Below are positions 46,463 through 55,412 of a stretch of 64,000 nt of DNA, one piece after another. The position numbers and the translations under genes are program-made. Source of the DNA: Mycobacterium numidiamassiliense (GTDB lineage Bacteria > Actinomycetota > Actinomycetes > Mycobacteriales > Mycobacteriaceae); the NCBI RefSeq assembly GCF_900157365.1, contig NZ_FUEZ01000004.1, positions 3,688,966 through 3,752,965 on the forward strand, read 5' to 3'. The notes beneath the pieces were generated by a model, which ran no database searches, had not been told where the DNA came from, and saw nothing but the letters and a program-made list of their open reading frames with translations. Position 1 is the first letter of the stretch, and each line of letters begins with the position of its first letter.

Positions 46463-46983
46463 CGCGAGGTGACATCATCCATCCGCCCAAACGCGAAACG
46501 TTCGACCTCGTCGCCCGCACCAACACCGATCCCAAGGGCATCGTTCGCGCCGTCGACGAGTACGTGGTGCAACCATGGGGCCTCTACGTAGCCCGGCCGA
46601 CACCCGGCCGAGTTCAGTTCCATTACCTCGAGTCGTGGTTGCTGCCGTCGCTGGGGTTGCGCGCCACGGTATTTCACTACAACCCGGGTCATGAGCGTGA
46701 CCACGACTACTACCTCGACGTGGGCGAATACACGCCTGGCCCGCAGGTGTGGCAGTCCCAGGACCACTACCTCGACATCGAGGTCCGGACCGGTTCGGGC
46801 GCGGACCTCGCCGACGTCGACGAACTTCTCGACGCGGTCAGCGACGGCCTGCTGGCTCCAGAGATCGCCCAGCAGGCGGTGCAACGCGCTGTGCACGCGG
46901 TCGACGGGCTGGCCCGAAACGGCTACGACCTGCAGCGCTGGTTGGCCGGCAACGGCATGGAACTCCGCTGGCGCGGGCTCTAG
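46459..46983 (+). CDS. DUF402 family protein (Rv1632c-like position)
   Basis: 174 residues from TTG 46459, overlapping the exporter stop as TTGA. The DUF402 pattern is seen in EYVVQPWGLYVARPT, a central DYYLDVGEYTPGPQVWQSQDHYLDIEV and VDELLDAVSDGLL. Some DUF402 proteins hydrolyse nucleoside di/triphosphates (established for S. aureus SA1684/Sa1684-like enzymes), using acidic residues as in YLDIEV. Its true start is uncertain because no Shine-Dalgarno is obvious. The gene may be coupled to the exporter. Confidence 0.72.
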   Translation: MTRGDIIHPPKRETFDLVARTNTDPKGIVRAVDEYVVQPWGLYVARPTPGRVQFHYLESWLLPSLGLRATVFHYNPGHERDHDYYLDVGEYTPGPQVWQSQDHYLDIEVRTGSGADLADVDELLDAVSDGLLAPEIAQQAVQRAVHAVDGLARNGYDLQRWLAGNGMELRWRGL

Positions 46984-47031
46984 GCGGTTACCGGCCAGTT
47001 TCCCGCTCGAGTGCTCGGGTAACTCTGCGTT

Positions 47032-47577
47032 ATGCCCCCCAGCGAAAACCGGCGAAAGCAGCAATCCGGCGTCAGCACAGAGCCGAGGTGGCGGCCGGGC
47101 CGGAAACGCCGGGGAAGTAACGCCGAACCACAGTTCGTGATTGAGCACTACACCGAGGGCAGCGAGCACTACGACTTTCGCCTCGAAATCGACGGCGTGC
47201 TGGCGTCCTGGGCGATACCGCGGGGACCGTCGACAAGCGCCAAGGACCGGCGGATGGCGCGACGCACCGAGGATCACCCCCTGCAATACGCGACGTCCGA
47301 AGGCGTCATCCCGCAAGGCGAAGACAGCGGCGTGATCGTCTGGGATCGCGGCACTTACACCAACGCCACACAGCGCGAGATGGGTGATGGACTCATGCGC
47401 GGCCACCTGTCGTTTCGTTTACAGGGCGAGAAACTCAGCGGCGGCTATAGCCTCACCCGGATCCGCGACGGCAGCGACGAGACGTGGCTGCTGATCAAAC
47501 GCAATGACGAAGAAGTCGACCCGCGGCGCAAACCCGTGAACACCCAACCCGAATCTGTCTGGTCGCAACGCAGATGA
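47032..47577 (+). CDS. Stand-alone LigD-type 3'-phosphoesterase domain protein
   Basis: 181 residues consisting only of the phosphoesterase domain found at the N-terminus or middle of bacterial LigD: FVIEHYTEGSEHYDFRLEIDGVLASWAIPRGPS contains the two His and Asp/Arg that bind Mn, then DHPLQYATSEGVIPQGE, VIVWDRGTY and WLLIKR. In NHEJ this activity trims 3'-ribonucleotides or phosphates before ligation. No ligase or polymerase domain and no Ku gene is adjacent. The ~30-residue N-terminus is basic. Confidence 0.9.
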   Translation: MPPSENRRKQQSGVSTEPRWRPGRKRRGSNAEPQFVIEHYTEGSEHYDFRLEIDGVLASWAIPRGPSTSAKDRRMARRTEDHPLQYATSEGVIPQGEDSGVIVWDRGTYTNATQREMGDGLMRGHLSFRLQGEKLSGGYSLTRIRDGSDETWLLIKRNDEEVDPRRKPVNTQPESVWSQRR

Positions 47578-47657
47578 ACTGGACGACTGCTGCTCCCGTT
47601 GGTCTTCCCGACGACACGCTCCCCCTCTGACTGCCGCCGGGCGTAATCTCAGCAGCT

Positions 47658-48074
47658 ATGAATTCACATGGCCGCAGGTGGATGCCGGCTGCCGCCGTGG
47701 CGGTGATCGCGGCCGGCGCTCAGTTGACCCCGCCAGTCGCGCACGCGGACCTGCACAACATCACCTACCGCGCGAGGGTCGACGCGCTGACGACCGGTAG
47801 CCAGGCCACCTTTGTCATCAACGGCGGCCAGACGACCACGACCAACCTTCCTTCCATGCCCGGCAACGTATTCGAGGCAAACACCGTGTTGCCCGACCCA
47901 GCGCAAGCCGGATTGCGGATTGTGCTGCATTTCCCTTACGCGGCAAACGTGCACTGCGAGATCGACGCCGACGACAACGTTTTCACCCAGGCCGACCAGA
48001 TGGTCAGGCCGACAGCCGGCAACGCCGACCCCAACAACGGTGTGCTGCAGTGCGGCGCGCCACTACCGGGCTAG
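47658..48074 (+). CDS. Small secreted mycobacterial protein of unknown function
   Basis: 138 residues with a Sec signal peptide (basic MNSHGRRW, hydrophobic AAAVAVIAAGAQL, cleavage likely after VAHA). The mature domain begins DLHNITYRARVD and has two Cys (VHCEIDADD; VLQCGAP) that may pair. It resembles a family of mycobacterial exported proteins of ~110 residues sharing the HNITYRARVD start, function unknown. Its stop lies in an 18-bp repeat next to the convergent coaE stop. Confidence 0.78.
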   Translation: MNSHGRRWMPAAAVAVIAAGAQLTPPVAHADLHNITYRARVDALTTGSQATFVINGGQTTTTNLPSMPGNVFEANTVLPDPAQAGLRIVLHFPYAANVHCEIDADDNVFTQADQMVRPTAGNADPNNGVLQCGAPLPG

Positions 48075-48103
48075 GGTCGCTGCCGCTACCGGGCTAGGGT
48101 CGC
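48063..48103. repeat. 18-bp direct repeat spanning two convergent stop codons
   Basis: CTACCGGGCTAGGGTCGC occurs at 48063-48080 and 48086-48103 (period 23). Each copy contains CTAG, a stop on both strands: the first ends the secreted-protein gene, the second ends coaE. A duplication at an ancestral overlapping stop would explain this. Confidence 0.85.
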
Positions 48104-49308
48104 CAGCCGGTGAAGTCCGCCCATTCCCATGCACGTCGGTAGGCGTCGGCAAACCACGGCTCCTTGGCCTCGGCGTAATCCGACGTGGCACCGTCGGTAC
48201 TTTTTTCTGCTTCGCCCTTGACCGCCAAGTAGCCGGCCCGCTCTTGCGGGTTCGCAGCCAGCCAGTCGACGAACAGCAAGGCGAACTGCTGGTTGGGCCA
48301 GCCGGCCACCCTGATGTGCACATTGGTCGGCCGCCCCGGATCGGCCGAGCCGTGAATTCGCTTGCGCCACAATGCCGGATCGTCGCTGTGGTCGTAGTCG
48401 CTGACCGTGCTGCGGGCGTCACTTTTGGCCTCGTCCTGGCTGATGTGCGATATGCGCGGGTACCCCGCCGACAGCAGGGCGTCGGCGAGCTCATCCGCCA
48501 CGGCCAGCGATTCGACGGTGATCTGGATGTCGATGACATCCTTCGCGTCGAACTCGGGCACCGCGGTCGAGCCGATGTGGTCGACACGCAATGCCTTATG
48601 ACCGCATGAGGTGTTGAGCCGGGCGACAATCCGCCGCGCCTGGTCCGGCCAGGTCGGGTCGGCCGGCACCACATGCGCAGGCGCCCGGACAACGCACTGC
48701 TGGGCCAGGTTGTGGGCGAACGGCACGATCCGGTGGTTCCACACATCGCGCGCCCGCTCGACCAATTCCTCTTGGCTGCCGGAGTTGTCCAGCCAGATGT
48801 CGGCAACGGCCAGACGCTGGTCGTCGTCGGCCTGCGCCGCGATCCTGGCGCGAGCGTCGTCTTCGGACATGCCGCGTTGCTCGACCAGCCGCCGCAGGCG
48901 CACTTCGACGTCGGCGTGCACCACCACGACCAATGGGAACATCGGCGCCATACCCGATTCCACCAGCAGCGGAATGTCCTCGACGACAACCGAATCCGCG
49001 GGCACCGCCGCAATGATCTCCTCGCGCCGCTTGCCCACCAACGGGTGAACAATCCCGTTCAGCTTCTGGCGCGCCTCATCGTCGGCAAAAGCCTTGGCGG
49101 CCAAGGCCGGTCGATCCAACGATCCGTCCGGCTGCAGGATGTCCTCGCCGAACGCCGCAACGAGCGACTTCAGTCCTTCGGTGCCGGGTTGAACCACCTC
49201 GCGGGAAATGACATCCCCGTCGACGATGACCCCACCGCACTGCGCGAAGGTGGCGGACAGCGCCGATTTCCCGGCACCGATGCCACCGGTCAACCCGATG
49301 CGCAGCAT
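48094..49308 (-). CDS. coaE: Dephospho-CoA kinase fused to a GrpB/UPF0157 domain
   Basis: 404 residues. The first ~195 are dephospho-CoA kinase (last step of CoA synthesis): MLRIGLTGGIGAGKSALS (P-loop), DGDVISREVVQPG, VVVEDIPLLVESG. From ~210 a GrpB/UPF0157 nucleotidyltransferase-like domain follows: VDHIGSTAVPEFDAKDVIDIQ, VHIRVAGWPNQQFALLF. This fusion is normal in mycobacteria; the second domain's role (perhaps regulatory or folding) is unsettled. ATG 49308 was chosen at the P-loop start. It lies 23 bp after rpsA. Confidence 0.95.
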   Translation of the reverse strand: MLRIGLTGGIGAGKSALSATFAQCGGVIVDGDVISREVVQPGTEGLKSLVAAFGEDILQPDGSLDRPALAAKAFADDEARQKLNGIVHPLVGKRREEIIAAVPADSVVVEDIPLLVESGMAPMFPLVVVVHADVEVRLRRLVEQRGMSEDDARARIAAQADDDQRLAVADIWLDNSGSQEELVERARDVWNHRIVPFAHNLAQQCVVRAPAHVVPADPTWPDQARRIVARLNTSCGHKALRVDHIGSTAVPEFDAKDVIDIQITVESLAVADELADALLSAGYPRISHISQDEAKSDARSTVSDYDHSDDPALWRKRIHGSADPGRPTNVHIRVAGWPNQQFALLFVDWLAANPQERAGYLAVKGEAEKSTDGATSDYAEAKEPWFADAYRRAWEWADFTGWRP

Positions 49309-49331
49309 TGCGTGAAAGCTGTCCGGAAAAA

Positions 49332-50777
49332 CTAAGCGTTGCCGGCGAGCTTTTCGCGCAGCGCGGCGAGTTGCGCATCGCTGGCCAGCGAGCCGCCCGC
49401 TTCCTTCGGCGAGGAGGAACCGTTGGCCGGCGCCTGATCGCTCTCGCCATGTCCGGCAGCCTCGGCCGCGGCGAACTTCTCCATCTGCGCCGTGTGCATC
49501 TTGTGCCGGCGCTCGGCCTCGGCGTAGCGGGCCTCCCACTCGTTGCGCTGGGTGTCGAAGCCTTCCATCCACTCGTTGGTCTCGGCATCGAAACCTTCGG
49601 GGAAGATGTAGTTGCCCTGTTCGTCGTAGCTGTCGGCCATGCCGTACTTCGCCGGGTCGAATTCCTCCGTGTAGTCCTCGTTGGCCTGCTTGAGCGACAA
49701 CGAGATTCGGCGGCGCTCCAGGTCGATGTCGATGACCTTGACCATCGCATCGTCGCCGACGGCAACGACCTGGTCGGGCACCTCGACGTGACGCTCGGCC
49801 AGCTCGGAGATGTGCACCAGACCTTCGATGCCCTCCTCTACACGCACGAACGCGCCGAACGGAACCAGCTTGGTGACCTTGCCGGGAACGATCTGGCCAA
49901 TCGCATGGGTGCGGGCGAAGTGCCGCCACGGGTCTTCCTGAGTCGCCTTGAGCGACAAGGAAACCCGCTCGCGGTCCATGTCGACGTCGAGCACCTCGAC
50001 GGTGACCTCGTCGCCGACCTGAACCACCTCGGACGGGTGGTCGATGTGCTTCCAGGACAACTCGGAGACGTGCACCAGACCGTCCACACCGCCCAGATCG
50101 ACGAACGCGCCGAAGTTCACGATCGACGAGACAACACCCTTGCGGATGGTGCCCTTCTGTAGCTGGTTGAGGAATTCGCTGCGCACCTCGGACTGGGTCT
50201 GCTCCAGCCAGGCGCGACGCGACAGCACCACGTTGTTGCGGTTCTTGTCGAGCTCGATGATCTTGGCCTCGATCTCCTTGCCGATGTATGGCTGCAGATC
50301 GCGGACACGGCGCATCTCGACCAGCGAGGCGGGCAGGAAGCCGCGCAACCCGATATCGAGGATCAGACCACCCTTGACCACCTCGATGACGGTGCCCTTA
50401 ACGGCCTCGTCCTTCTCCTTGAGCGCCTCGATGGTGCCCCAGGCACGCTCATACTGTGCGCGCTTCTTGGACAGGATCAGCCGGCCCTCTTTGTCCTCCT
50501 TGGTGAGAACAAGGGCCTCGACCTCATCACCGACGGTAACGACCTCGTTGGGGTCGACATCGTGCTTGATGGAGAGCTCGCGGGCGGGGATGACCCCTTC
50601 CGTCTTGTAGCCGATGTCGAGGAGCACCTCGTCCCGGTCAACTTTGACGATAGTGCCTTCGACGATGTCGCCATCGTTGAAGTACTTGATCGTTTTGTCT
50701 ATTGCGGCAAGAAAGTCCTCGCTGGAGCCTATGTCGTTGACGGCTACTTGCGGCGAGGTGACGGCGGGACTCGGCAT
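49332..50777 (-). CDS. rpsA: 30S ribosomal protein S1
   Basis: 481 residues with four S1 (OB-fold) domains: GDIVEGTIVKVDRDEVLLDIGYKTEG, then AVKGTVIEVVKGGLILDIGLRGFLP, IRKGVVSSIVNFGAFVDLGGVDGLVH and IVPGKVTKLVPFGAFVRVEEGIEGLVH. An acidic C-terminal tail (KYGMADSYDEQGNYIFPEG... to DAQLAALREKLAGNA) follows. It recruits mRNA to the 30S subunit. The tail is the region implicated in pyrazinoic acid effects in M. tuberculosis, and the remembered sequences are nearly identical up to it. Confidence 0.98.
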   Translation of the reverse strand: MPSPAVTSPQVAVNDIGSSEDFLAAIDKTIKYFNDGDIVEGTIVKVDRDEVLLDIGYKTEGVIPARELSIKHDVDPNEVVTVGDEVEALVLTKEDKEGRLILSKKRAQYERAWGTIEALKEKDEAVKGTVIEVVKGGLILDIGLRGFLPASLVEMRRVRDLQPYIGKEIEAKIIELDKNRNNVVLSRRAWLEQTQSEVRSEFLNQLQKGTIRKGVVSSIVNFGAFVDLGGVDGLVHVSELSWKHIDHPSEVVQVGDEVTVEVLDVDMDRERVSLSLKATQEDPWRHFARTHAIGQIVPGKVTKLVPFGAFVRVEEGIEGLVHISELAERHVEVPDQVVAVGDDAMVKVIDIDLERRRISLSLKQANEDYTEEFDPAKYGMADSYDEQGNYIFPEGFDAETNEWMEGFDTQRNEWEARYAEAERRHKMHTAQMEKFAAAEAAGHGESDQAPANGSSSPKEAGGSLASDAQLAALREKLAGNA

Positions 50778-50937
50778 GTTGTTGGGTTGCTCCGGACAGG
50801 TTGGGTCGTAGGGACAAAACGGGAATTACCTGTTGAGGTTACTCGACAGGGCGCACGCTGGACAAACTCGCCCGGCGCGCCACGGACGCCACGCCCGGAA
50901 TTCAGCCCCGGCTGGTAGCGATGCCCCAGCGTAGACG

Positions 50938-53637
50938 CTAATGCGCCGCACTGTCCCAACTGCGGCCATAACCCACCGAAACCTCGAGCGGGACGTCGAG
51001 AGGGTAAGCGCCCCCCATCTTTTCGCGTACCAGTCCTTCGACCTTTTCCCGCTCGCCATAGGCTATTTCGAACAGCAATTCGTCGTGCACCTGCAGCAGC
51101 ATCCGCGACGTCAGTCCCGCCTCTTTGATTGCCTTGTCGACCTCGATCATCGCCACCTTGATGATGTCGGCCGCGCTGCCCTGGATTGGTGCGTTGAGCG
51201 CCGCCCGCTCGGCGGCCTCCCGGACCTGCCGATTACTGCTGTCCAGCTCGGGAAGATAGCGCCGTCGGCCCAGGACCGTGGACGTGTAGCCGTCCTTGCG
51301 GGCCTGCTCGACGATGTCCATCAAGTAGTCGCGCACCCCGCCGAAACGGGCGAAGTACTGGTCCATCTGGACCTTCGCCTCCTCGGTGGAGATCTTCAGC
51401 TGCGCGGCCAACCCGTAAGCGCTCAGTCCGTAGGCCAACCCGTAGGACATCGCCTTCACCCGGCGGCGCAATTCCGCGGTCACTTCGTCGATCGGCACCC
51501 CGAATGCCCGGGAGGCGACGAACGAATGCAGGTCCTCCCCCGTGTTGAACGCCTCGATGAGGCCTTCATCGCGAGACAGGTGCGCCATGATCCGCATCTC
51601 GATCTGGCTGTAGTCGGCGGTCATCAGCTCGGTGTAGCCGTCGCCGACCACGAACGCGTCGCGGATGCGCCGGCCGGCCTCGGTGCGAATCGGAATGTTC
51701 TGCAGATTGGGCTCCGTCGACGACAATCTGCCCGTCGCCGCGATGGTCTGGTTGAACGTGGTGTGGATGCGGCCGTCGGAGGCCACCGAGTTCAGCAGCC
51801 CGTCGACGGTCACCTTCAGCCGGGTGGCGTCGCGGTGGGCCAGCAGGTGTTGCAGGAACGGATGGCCGGTCTTGTCGAATAGCGATTGCAGGGCATCGGC
51901 GTCGGTGGTGTAGCCGGTCTTGGTGCGCTTGGTCTTCGGCATGTCCAGTTCGTCGAACAGCACCGCCTGCAGCTGCTTGGGTGAGCCCAGGTTGATCTGC
52001 TTGCCGATCACCGCGTAGGCCGCCTCGGCCGCGTCGCGGATCTGATGGCCGAAATCGCTTTGCAGCTCGGTCAGTTGCGGCACGTCCACCGCGATGCCGA
52101 CGTGCTCCAGACCCGCCAGCACCCGCTGTACCGGCAACTCCATGCCGCTCAGCAGCGATGTGGAGTTGATGCGGGCCAGCTCCTCGTCGAGCGCGTCGGC
52201 CAGGTCCAGCACCGCCACAGCCCGCAGGATCAGCGTCTGCACCGCTTGGTCGTCCGTCCCCTCCGGATCGTCGAGGAGCGAAAGCTGTTGCTGCTCAGCA
52301 TTTTCGGCGCGTAGCTCGCGACGTAGATAGCGCAGCGACAGGTCGTCGAGGGAGAAGCTGCGCTGCCCGGGGCGCACCAGGTAGGCCGCCAGCGCGGTAT
52401 CGGAGGTGACGCCGGCCAGCGCCCAGCCCCGCCCCGCGAGGTCGTGCATCGCCAGCTTGGCTTCGTGCAGCGCCTTGGGCGGACCGGGGTCGGCCAGCCA
52501 GGACGCCAGCGCCGCCTCGTCCTCGGGGTCCAGGTCCGACGTGTCGATGTAGCGGCCGTCGCCGTCGGCGGACACGATGGCCAGCGCGGTGGCGTCGGCG
52601 TCGTACGCCAGATGGGTGCCGACGACGGCCAGCCCGAACCGCCTGCCCGAGCTGTGCTCGGCCAGCCAAACGGCCAGCTCACCGGCCGCCAGCGCGCCGC
52701 CGCGCACGTCAAAACCCTCGTCGACCTCGGGCTCGACGGGAGCAAGGGTGTCGAACAGCCGGTCGCGCAGTACCCGGAATTCCAGGTCGTCGAAGAGCCG
52801 ATGAATCTGGTCGCGATCCCACGGCTGCATCCGCAGCGTGTCCGGGGTTTGCGCCAGCGGCACGTCTTTGACCAGCTCGGTGAGGTCGCGGTTGAGGATG
52901 ACGCTGGCCACATGCGCCCGTAGCGCGTCGCCCACCTTGCCGCGCACCGAGTCGACGTTGTCAACGAGCCCCTGCAGCGAGCCGTATTCAGTGATCCACT
53001 TCGACGCGGTCTTCTCCCCGACCCCCGGAATGCCGGGCAGGTTGTCGCTGGGATCGCCGCGCAGCGCGGCGAAGTCGGGGTACTGCGCAGGGGTCAGCCC
53101 ATATTTCTCGACGACGGCTTCGGGGGTGAAGCGGGTGAGTTCGCTGACGCCTTTGATCGGGTAGAGCACCGTGACGTCGTCGCTGACCAACTGCAGGGAG
53201 TCACGGTCGCCGGTGACCACCAGGACGCGGTAGCCCTCGTTCTCGGCCTGGGTGGCCAGCGTCGCGATCAGGTCGTCGGCTTCGAATCCGGGCTCGGCGA
53301 GCACAGTGATACCGAGCGCGTTCAGCACTTCTTTGGTGATGTCGATCTGACCGTGGAACTCGTCCGGGGTCGAGGACCGGTTGGCCTTGTATTCCGGGTA
53401 GCGCTCGGAGCGGAAGGTCTGCCGAGACACATCGAACGCCGCGGCGACATGCGTCGGGCCCTCGTCGCGCAGCAGGTTGATCAGCATGGCGGTGAAGCCG
53501 TAGACGGCGTTGGTGGTCAGCCCGCCCCGGGTCTTGAAGTTCTCCGCCGGTAGCGCGTAGAACGCCCGAAATGCCAGCGAATTGCCGTCCAGCAACATCA
53601 GCGTGGGCTTGGTTTGTTCCTCGGTCGGAGCAGGCAC
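50938..53637 (-). CDS. polA: DNA polymerase I
   Basis: About 899 residues. N-terminal 5'-nuclease (LLDGNSLAFRAFYALP; EADDLIATLA; GDRDSLQLV; GDPSDNLPGIPGVGEKTA), a degenerate 3'-5' exonuclease domain lacking the usual DxE/Dx3D set, and a complete family A polymerase (TTDADALQSL; RLSSTEPNLQNIPIRT; DYSQIEMRIMAHLS; RRRVKAMSYGLAYGLS; QVHDELLFE). GTG 53637 is preferred over GTG 53655: TAGAGT ends 7 nt before it, giving a leaderless mRNA. Confidence 0.95.
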   Translation of the reverse strand: MPAPTEEQTKPTLMLLDGNSLAFRAFYALPAENFKTRGGLTTNAVYGFTAMLINLLRDEGPTHVAAAFDVSRQTFRSERYPEYKANRSSTPDEFHGQIDITKEVLNALGITVLAEPGFEADDLIATLATQAENEGYRVLVVTGDRDSLQLVSDDVTVLYPIKGVSELTRFTPEAVVEKYGLTPAQYPDFAALRGDPSDNLPGIPGVGEKTASKWITEYGSLQGLVDNVDSVRGKVGDALRAHVASVILNRDLTELVKDVPLAQTPDTLRMQPWDRDQIHRLFDDLEFRVLRDRLFDTLAPVEPEVDEGFDVRGGALAAGELAVWLAEHSSGRRFGLAVVGTHLAYDADATALAIVSADGDGRYIDTSDLDPEDEAALASWLADPGPPKALHEAKLAMHDLAGRGWALAGVTSDTALAAYLVRPGQRSFSLDDLSLRYLRRELRAENAEQQQLSLLDDPEGTDDQAVQTLILRAVAVLDLADALDEELARINSTSLLSGMELPVQRVLAGLEHVGIAVDVPQLTELQSDFGHQIRDAAEAAYAVIGKQINLGSPKQLQAVLFDELDMPKTKRTKTGYTTDADALQSLFDKTGHPFLQHLLAHRDATRLKVTVDGLLNSVASDGRIHTTFNQTIAATGRLSSTEPNLQNIPIRTEAGRRIRDAFVVGDGYTELMTADYSQIEMRIMAHLSRDEGLIEAFNTGEDLHSFVASRAFGVPIDEVTAELRRRVKAMSYGLAYGLSAYGLAAQLKISTEEAKVQMDQYFARFGGVRDYLMDIVEQARKDGYTSTVLGRRRYLPELDSSNRQVREAAERAALNAPIQGSAADIIKVAMIEVDKAIKEAGLTSRMLLQVHDELLFEIAYGEREKVEGLVREKMGGAYPLDVPLEVSVGYGRSWDSAAH

Positions 53638-53644
53638 GGCTATT

Positions 53645-53650
53645 ACTCTA
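53645..53650 (-). promoter_or_regulatory. -10 element of polA (leaderless)
   Basis: Minus strand TAGAGT, followed by AATAGCC and GTG. The spacing puts the transcription start at the initiation codon, which decides the polA start. It lies back-to-back with the DUF35 promoter. Confidence 0.55.
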
Positions 53651-53732
53651 GGCACCGGGTGTGACGGGCTGTGTGGCCGAACCAGCGCCGCAGCAGAACT
53701 GCAACACGTTTCAGTTTTGTGTGTGAGCTGGG

Positions 53733-53738
53733 TAGTCT
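53733..53738 (+). promoter_or_regulatory. -10 element of the DUF35 gene (leaderless)
   Basis: TAGTCT, six bases (GGCCGA), then the GTG start. Spacing fits a leaderless transcript; there is no Shine-Dalgarno in the interval. Confidence 0.55.
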
Positions 53739-53744
53739 GGCCGA

Positions 53745-54188
53745 GTGCCTGAGGTCACCAGTCAAGAGCCCGCGATCGCCGGATGGTTCGCCGCCGATGA
53801 CGCCGGAAATCCGCATCTGATCGGCAGCAAGTGCCCCGAGTGCGGGACGTATGTGTTCCCACCGCGGGAGAACAACTGCCCCAACCCGGCGTGTGCGAGC
53901 GACGCGCTAGAGTCCGTCGCGCTGTCGACCCGGGGGACGTTGTGGAGCTACACCGAAAACCGGTACCCACCGCCGGCGCCCTACCCCGCCCCAGACCCGT
54001 TTGCGCCGTTCGCCATCGCCGCGGTGGAGCTGGCCGACGAGGGAATCATCGTGCTGGGCAAGGTAGTCGCGGGCACCCTGGCCGACGACTTGACGGTCGG
54101 CATGGAAATGGAGCTGACCACGATGCCGCTGTTCACCGACGACGACGGCGTCGAGCGCATCGTGCACGCCTGGAGGATCGCATCATGA
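53745..54188 (+). CDS. DUF35/OB-fold acyl-CoA-associated Zn-ribbon protein (Rv1628c-type)
   Basis: 147 residues. The N-terminal rubredoxin-like zinc ribbon CPECGTYVFPPRENNCPNPAC is followed by an OB-fold (TRGTLWSYTENRYPPPAPYP; FAIAAVELADEGIIVLGKVV). DUF35 proteins act as obligate partners of thiolase-like enzymes, probably shaping an acyl-CoA channel. The stop overlaps the ATG of the thiolase (ATGA), so the two are made in equal amounts and very likely form a complex in steroid/lipid side-chain metabolism. Confidence 0.9.
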   Translation: MPEVTSQEPAIAGWFAADDAGNPHLIGSKCPECGTYVFPPRENNCPNPACASDALESVALSTRGTLWSYTENRYPPPAPYPAPDPFAPFAIAAVELADEGIIVLGKVVAGTLADDLTVGMEMELTTMPLFTDDDGVERIVHAWRIAS

Positions 54189-55387
54189 GCACACCCGAAC
54201 CGCTCTACATCCTCGGCGCCGGGATGCACCCCTGGGGCAAATGGGGCCGCGACTTCACCGAATACGGCGTGGTCGCCGCCCGCGCCGCGCTGGCCGAGGC
54301 CGGGCTCGACTGGCAGCAGATTCAGCTGGTCGCAGGGGCCGACACCATCCGCAACGGTTACCCGGGCTTCATCGCCGGGTCGACGTTCGCGCAGAAGCTT
54401 GGCTGGAACGGCGTACCGGTCAGCTCCAGCTACGCCGCGTGCGCCAGCGGGTCCCAGGCGCTGCAGAGCGCCCGCGCGCACATTCTGGCCGGCTTCTGCG
54501 ACGTCGCTTTGGTCATCGGCGCCGACACCACCCCGAAGGGCGCGTTCGCCCCGGTCGGCGGCGAACGCAAGAACGACCCCGACTGGCAGCGCTTCCACCT
54601 CATCGGCGCGATGAACCCCGTGTACTTCGCACTGCTCGCGCGGCGACGGATGGACCTCTACGGCGCGACGTCCGAGGACTTCGCGCAAGTCAAGGTCAAG
54701 AACTCCCAGCACGGCCTGCAGAACCCAAATGCCCGCTACCGCAAGGAATCCTCGGTCGAGGACGTGCTGGCCAGCCCGGTGGTCAGCGACCCGTTGCGGC
54801 AGCTCGACATCTGCGCCACCTCCGACGGCGCCGCGGCATTGATCGTCGCCAGCGCCGACTTCGCGCGCAAACATCTCGGCTCGCTCGACGGCGTCCCGTC
54901 GGTGCGTGCGGTGAGCACGGTCACCCCGCGCTACCCGCAGCATCTGCCCGAATTGCCGGATATCGCAACGGATTCCACTGCCGTCGTGGCCGCACCGGAC
55001 CGGGTGTTCAAGGACCAGATCCTGGACGCCGCCTACGCCGAAGCGGGCATCGGGCCCGAGGATGTGAGCCTGGCCGAGGTCTACGACCTGTCCACCGCAC
55101 TCGAGCTCGACTGGTACGAGCACCTGGGGCTGTGCGCGAAGGGCGAGGCCGAGGAGCTGCTGCGCAGCGGTGCCACCTCCATCGGCGGCCGGGTTCCGGT
55201 CAACCCGTCGGGCGGACTGGCGTGCTTCGGGGAAGCCATTCCCGCCCAGGCGATCGCTCAGGTTTGCGAGTTGACCTGGCAGCTGCGTGGCCAGGCCACC
55301 GGCCGGCAGGTGGCGGGTGCCACGGTCGGCGTCACCGCCAACCAGGGCTTGTTCGGCCACGGCTCGTCGGTGATCGTCGCGCGATAG
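54185..55387 (+). CDS. Thiolase-family (SCP2-thiolase/lipid-transfer-like) enzyme, Rv1627c-type
   Basis: 400 residues of thiolase fold: nucleophilic Cys in SSSYAACASGSQAL (~90), NPSGGLACFGEAIPAQ, and the C-terminal GHGSSVIV (catalytic-loop Gly/His). It resembles the lipid-transfer thiolases and the Ltp2-like aldolases that pair with DUF35 proteins and cleave steroid side chains, so a retro-aldol rather than a Claisen thiolase reaction is possible. Coupled to the DUF35 gene by a 4-bp overlap. Confidence 0.88.
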   Translation: MSTPEPLYILGAGMHPWGKWGRDFTEYGVVAARAALAEAGLDWQQIQLVAGADTIRNGYPGFIAGSTFAQKLGWNGVPVSSSYAACASGSQALQSARAHILAGFCDVALVIGADTTPKGAFAPVGGERKNDPDWQRFHLIGAMNPVYFALLARRRMDLYGATSEDFAQVKVKNSQHGLQNPNARYRKESSVEDVLASPVVSDPLRQLDICATSDGAAALIVASADFARKHLGSLDGVPSVRAVSTVTPRYPQHLPELPDIATDSTAVVAAPDRVFKDQILDAAYAEAGIGPEDVSLAEVYDLSTALELDWYEHLGLCAKGEAEELLRSGATSIGGRVPVNPSGGLACFGEAIPAQAIAQVCELTWQLRGQATGRQVAGATVGVTANQGLFGHGSSVIVAR

Positions 55388-55412
55388 CGGGTCTGGGTCC
55401 GCGGCGTCGCTT

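Noticed and set aside
49309..49929. Extension of coaE upstream into rpsA
   Set aside because: The P-loop start MLRIGLTGGIGAGKS at 49308 matches the family N-terminus; the extension is an out-of-frame reading of rpsA.
53981..55360. 459-codon minus-strand frame opposite the DUF35/thiolase genes
   Set aside because: Antisense shadow of two genes with clear catalytic motifs.
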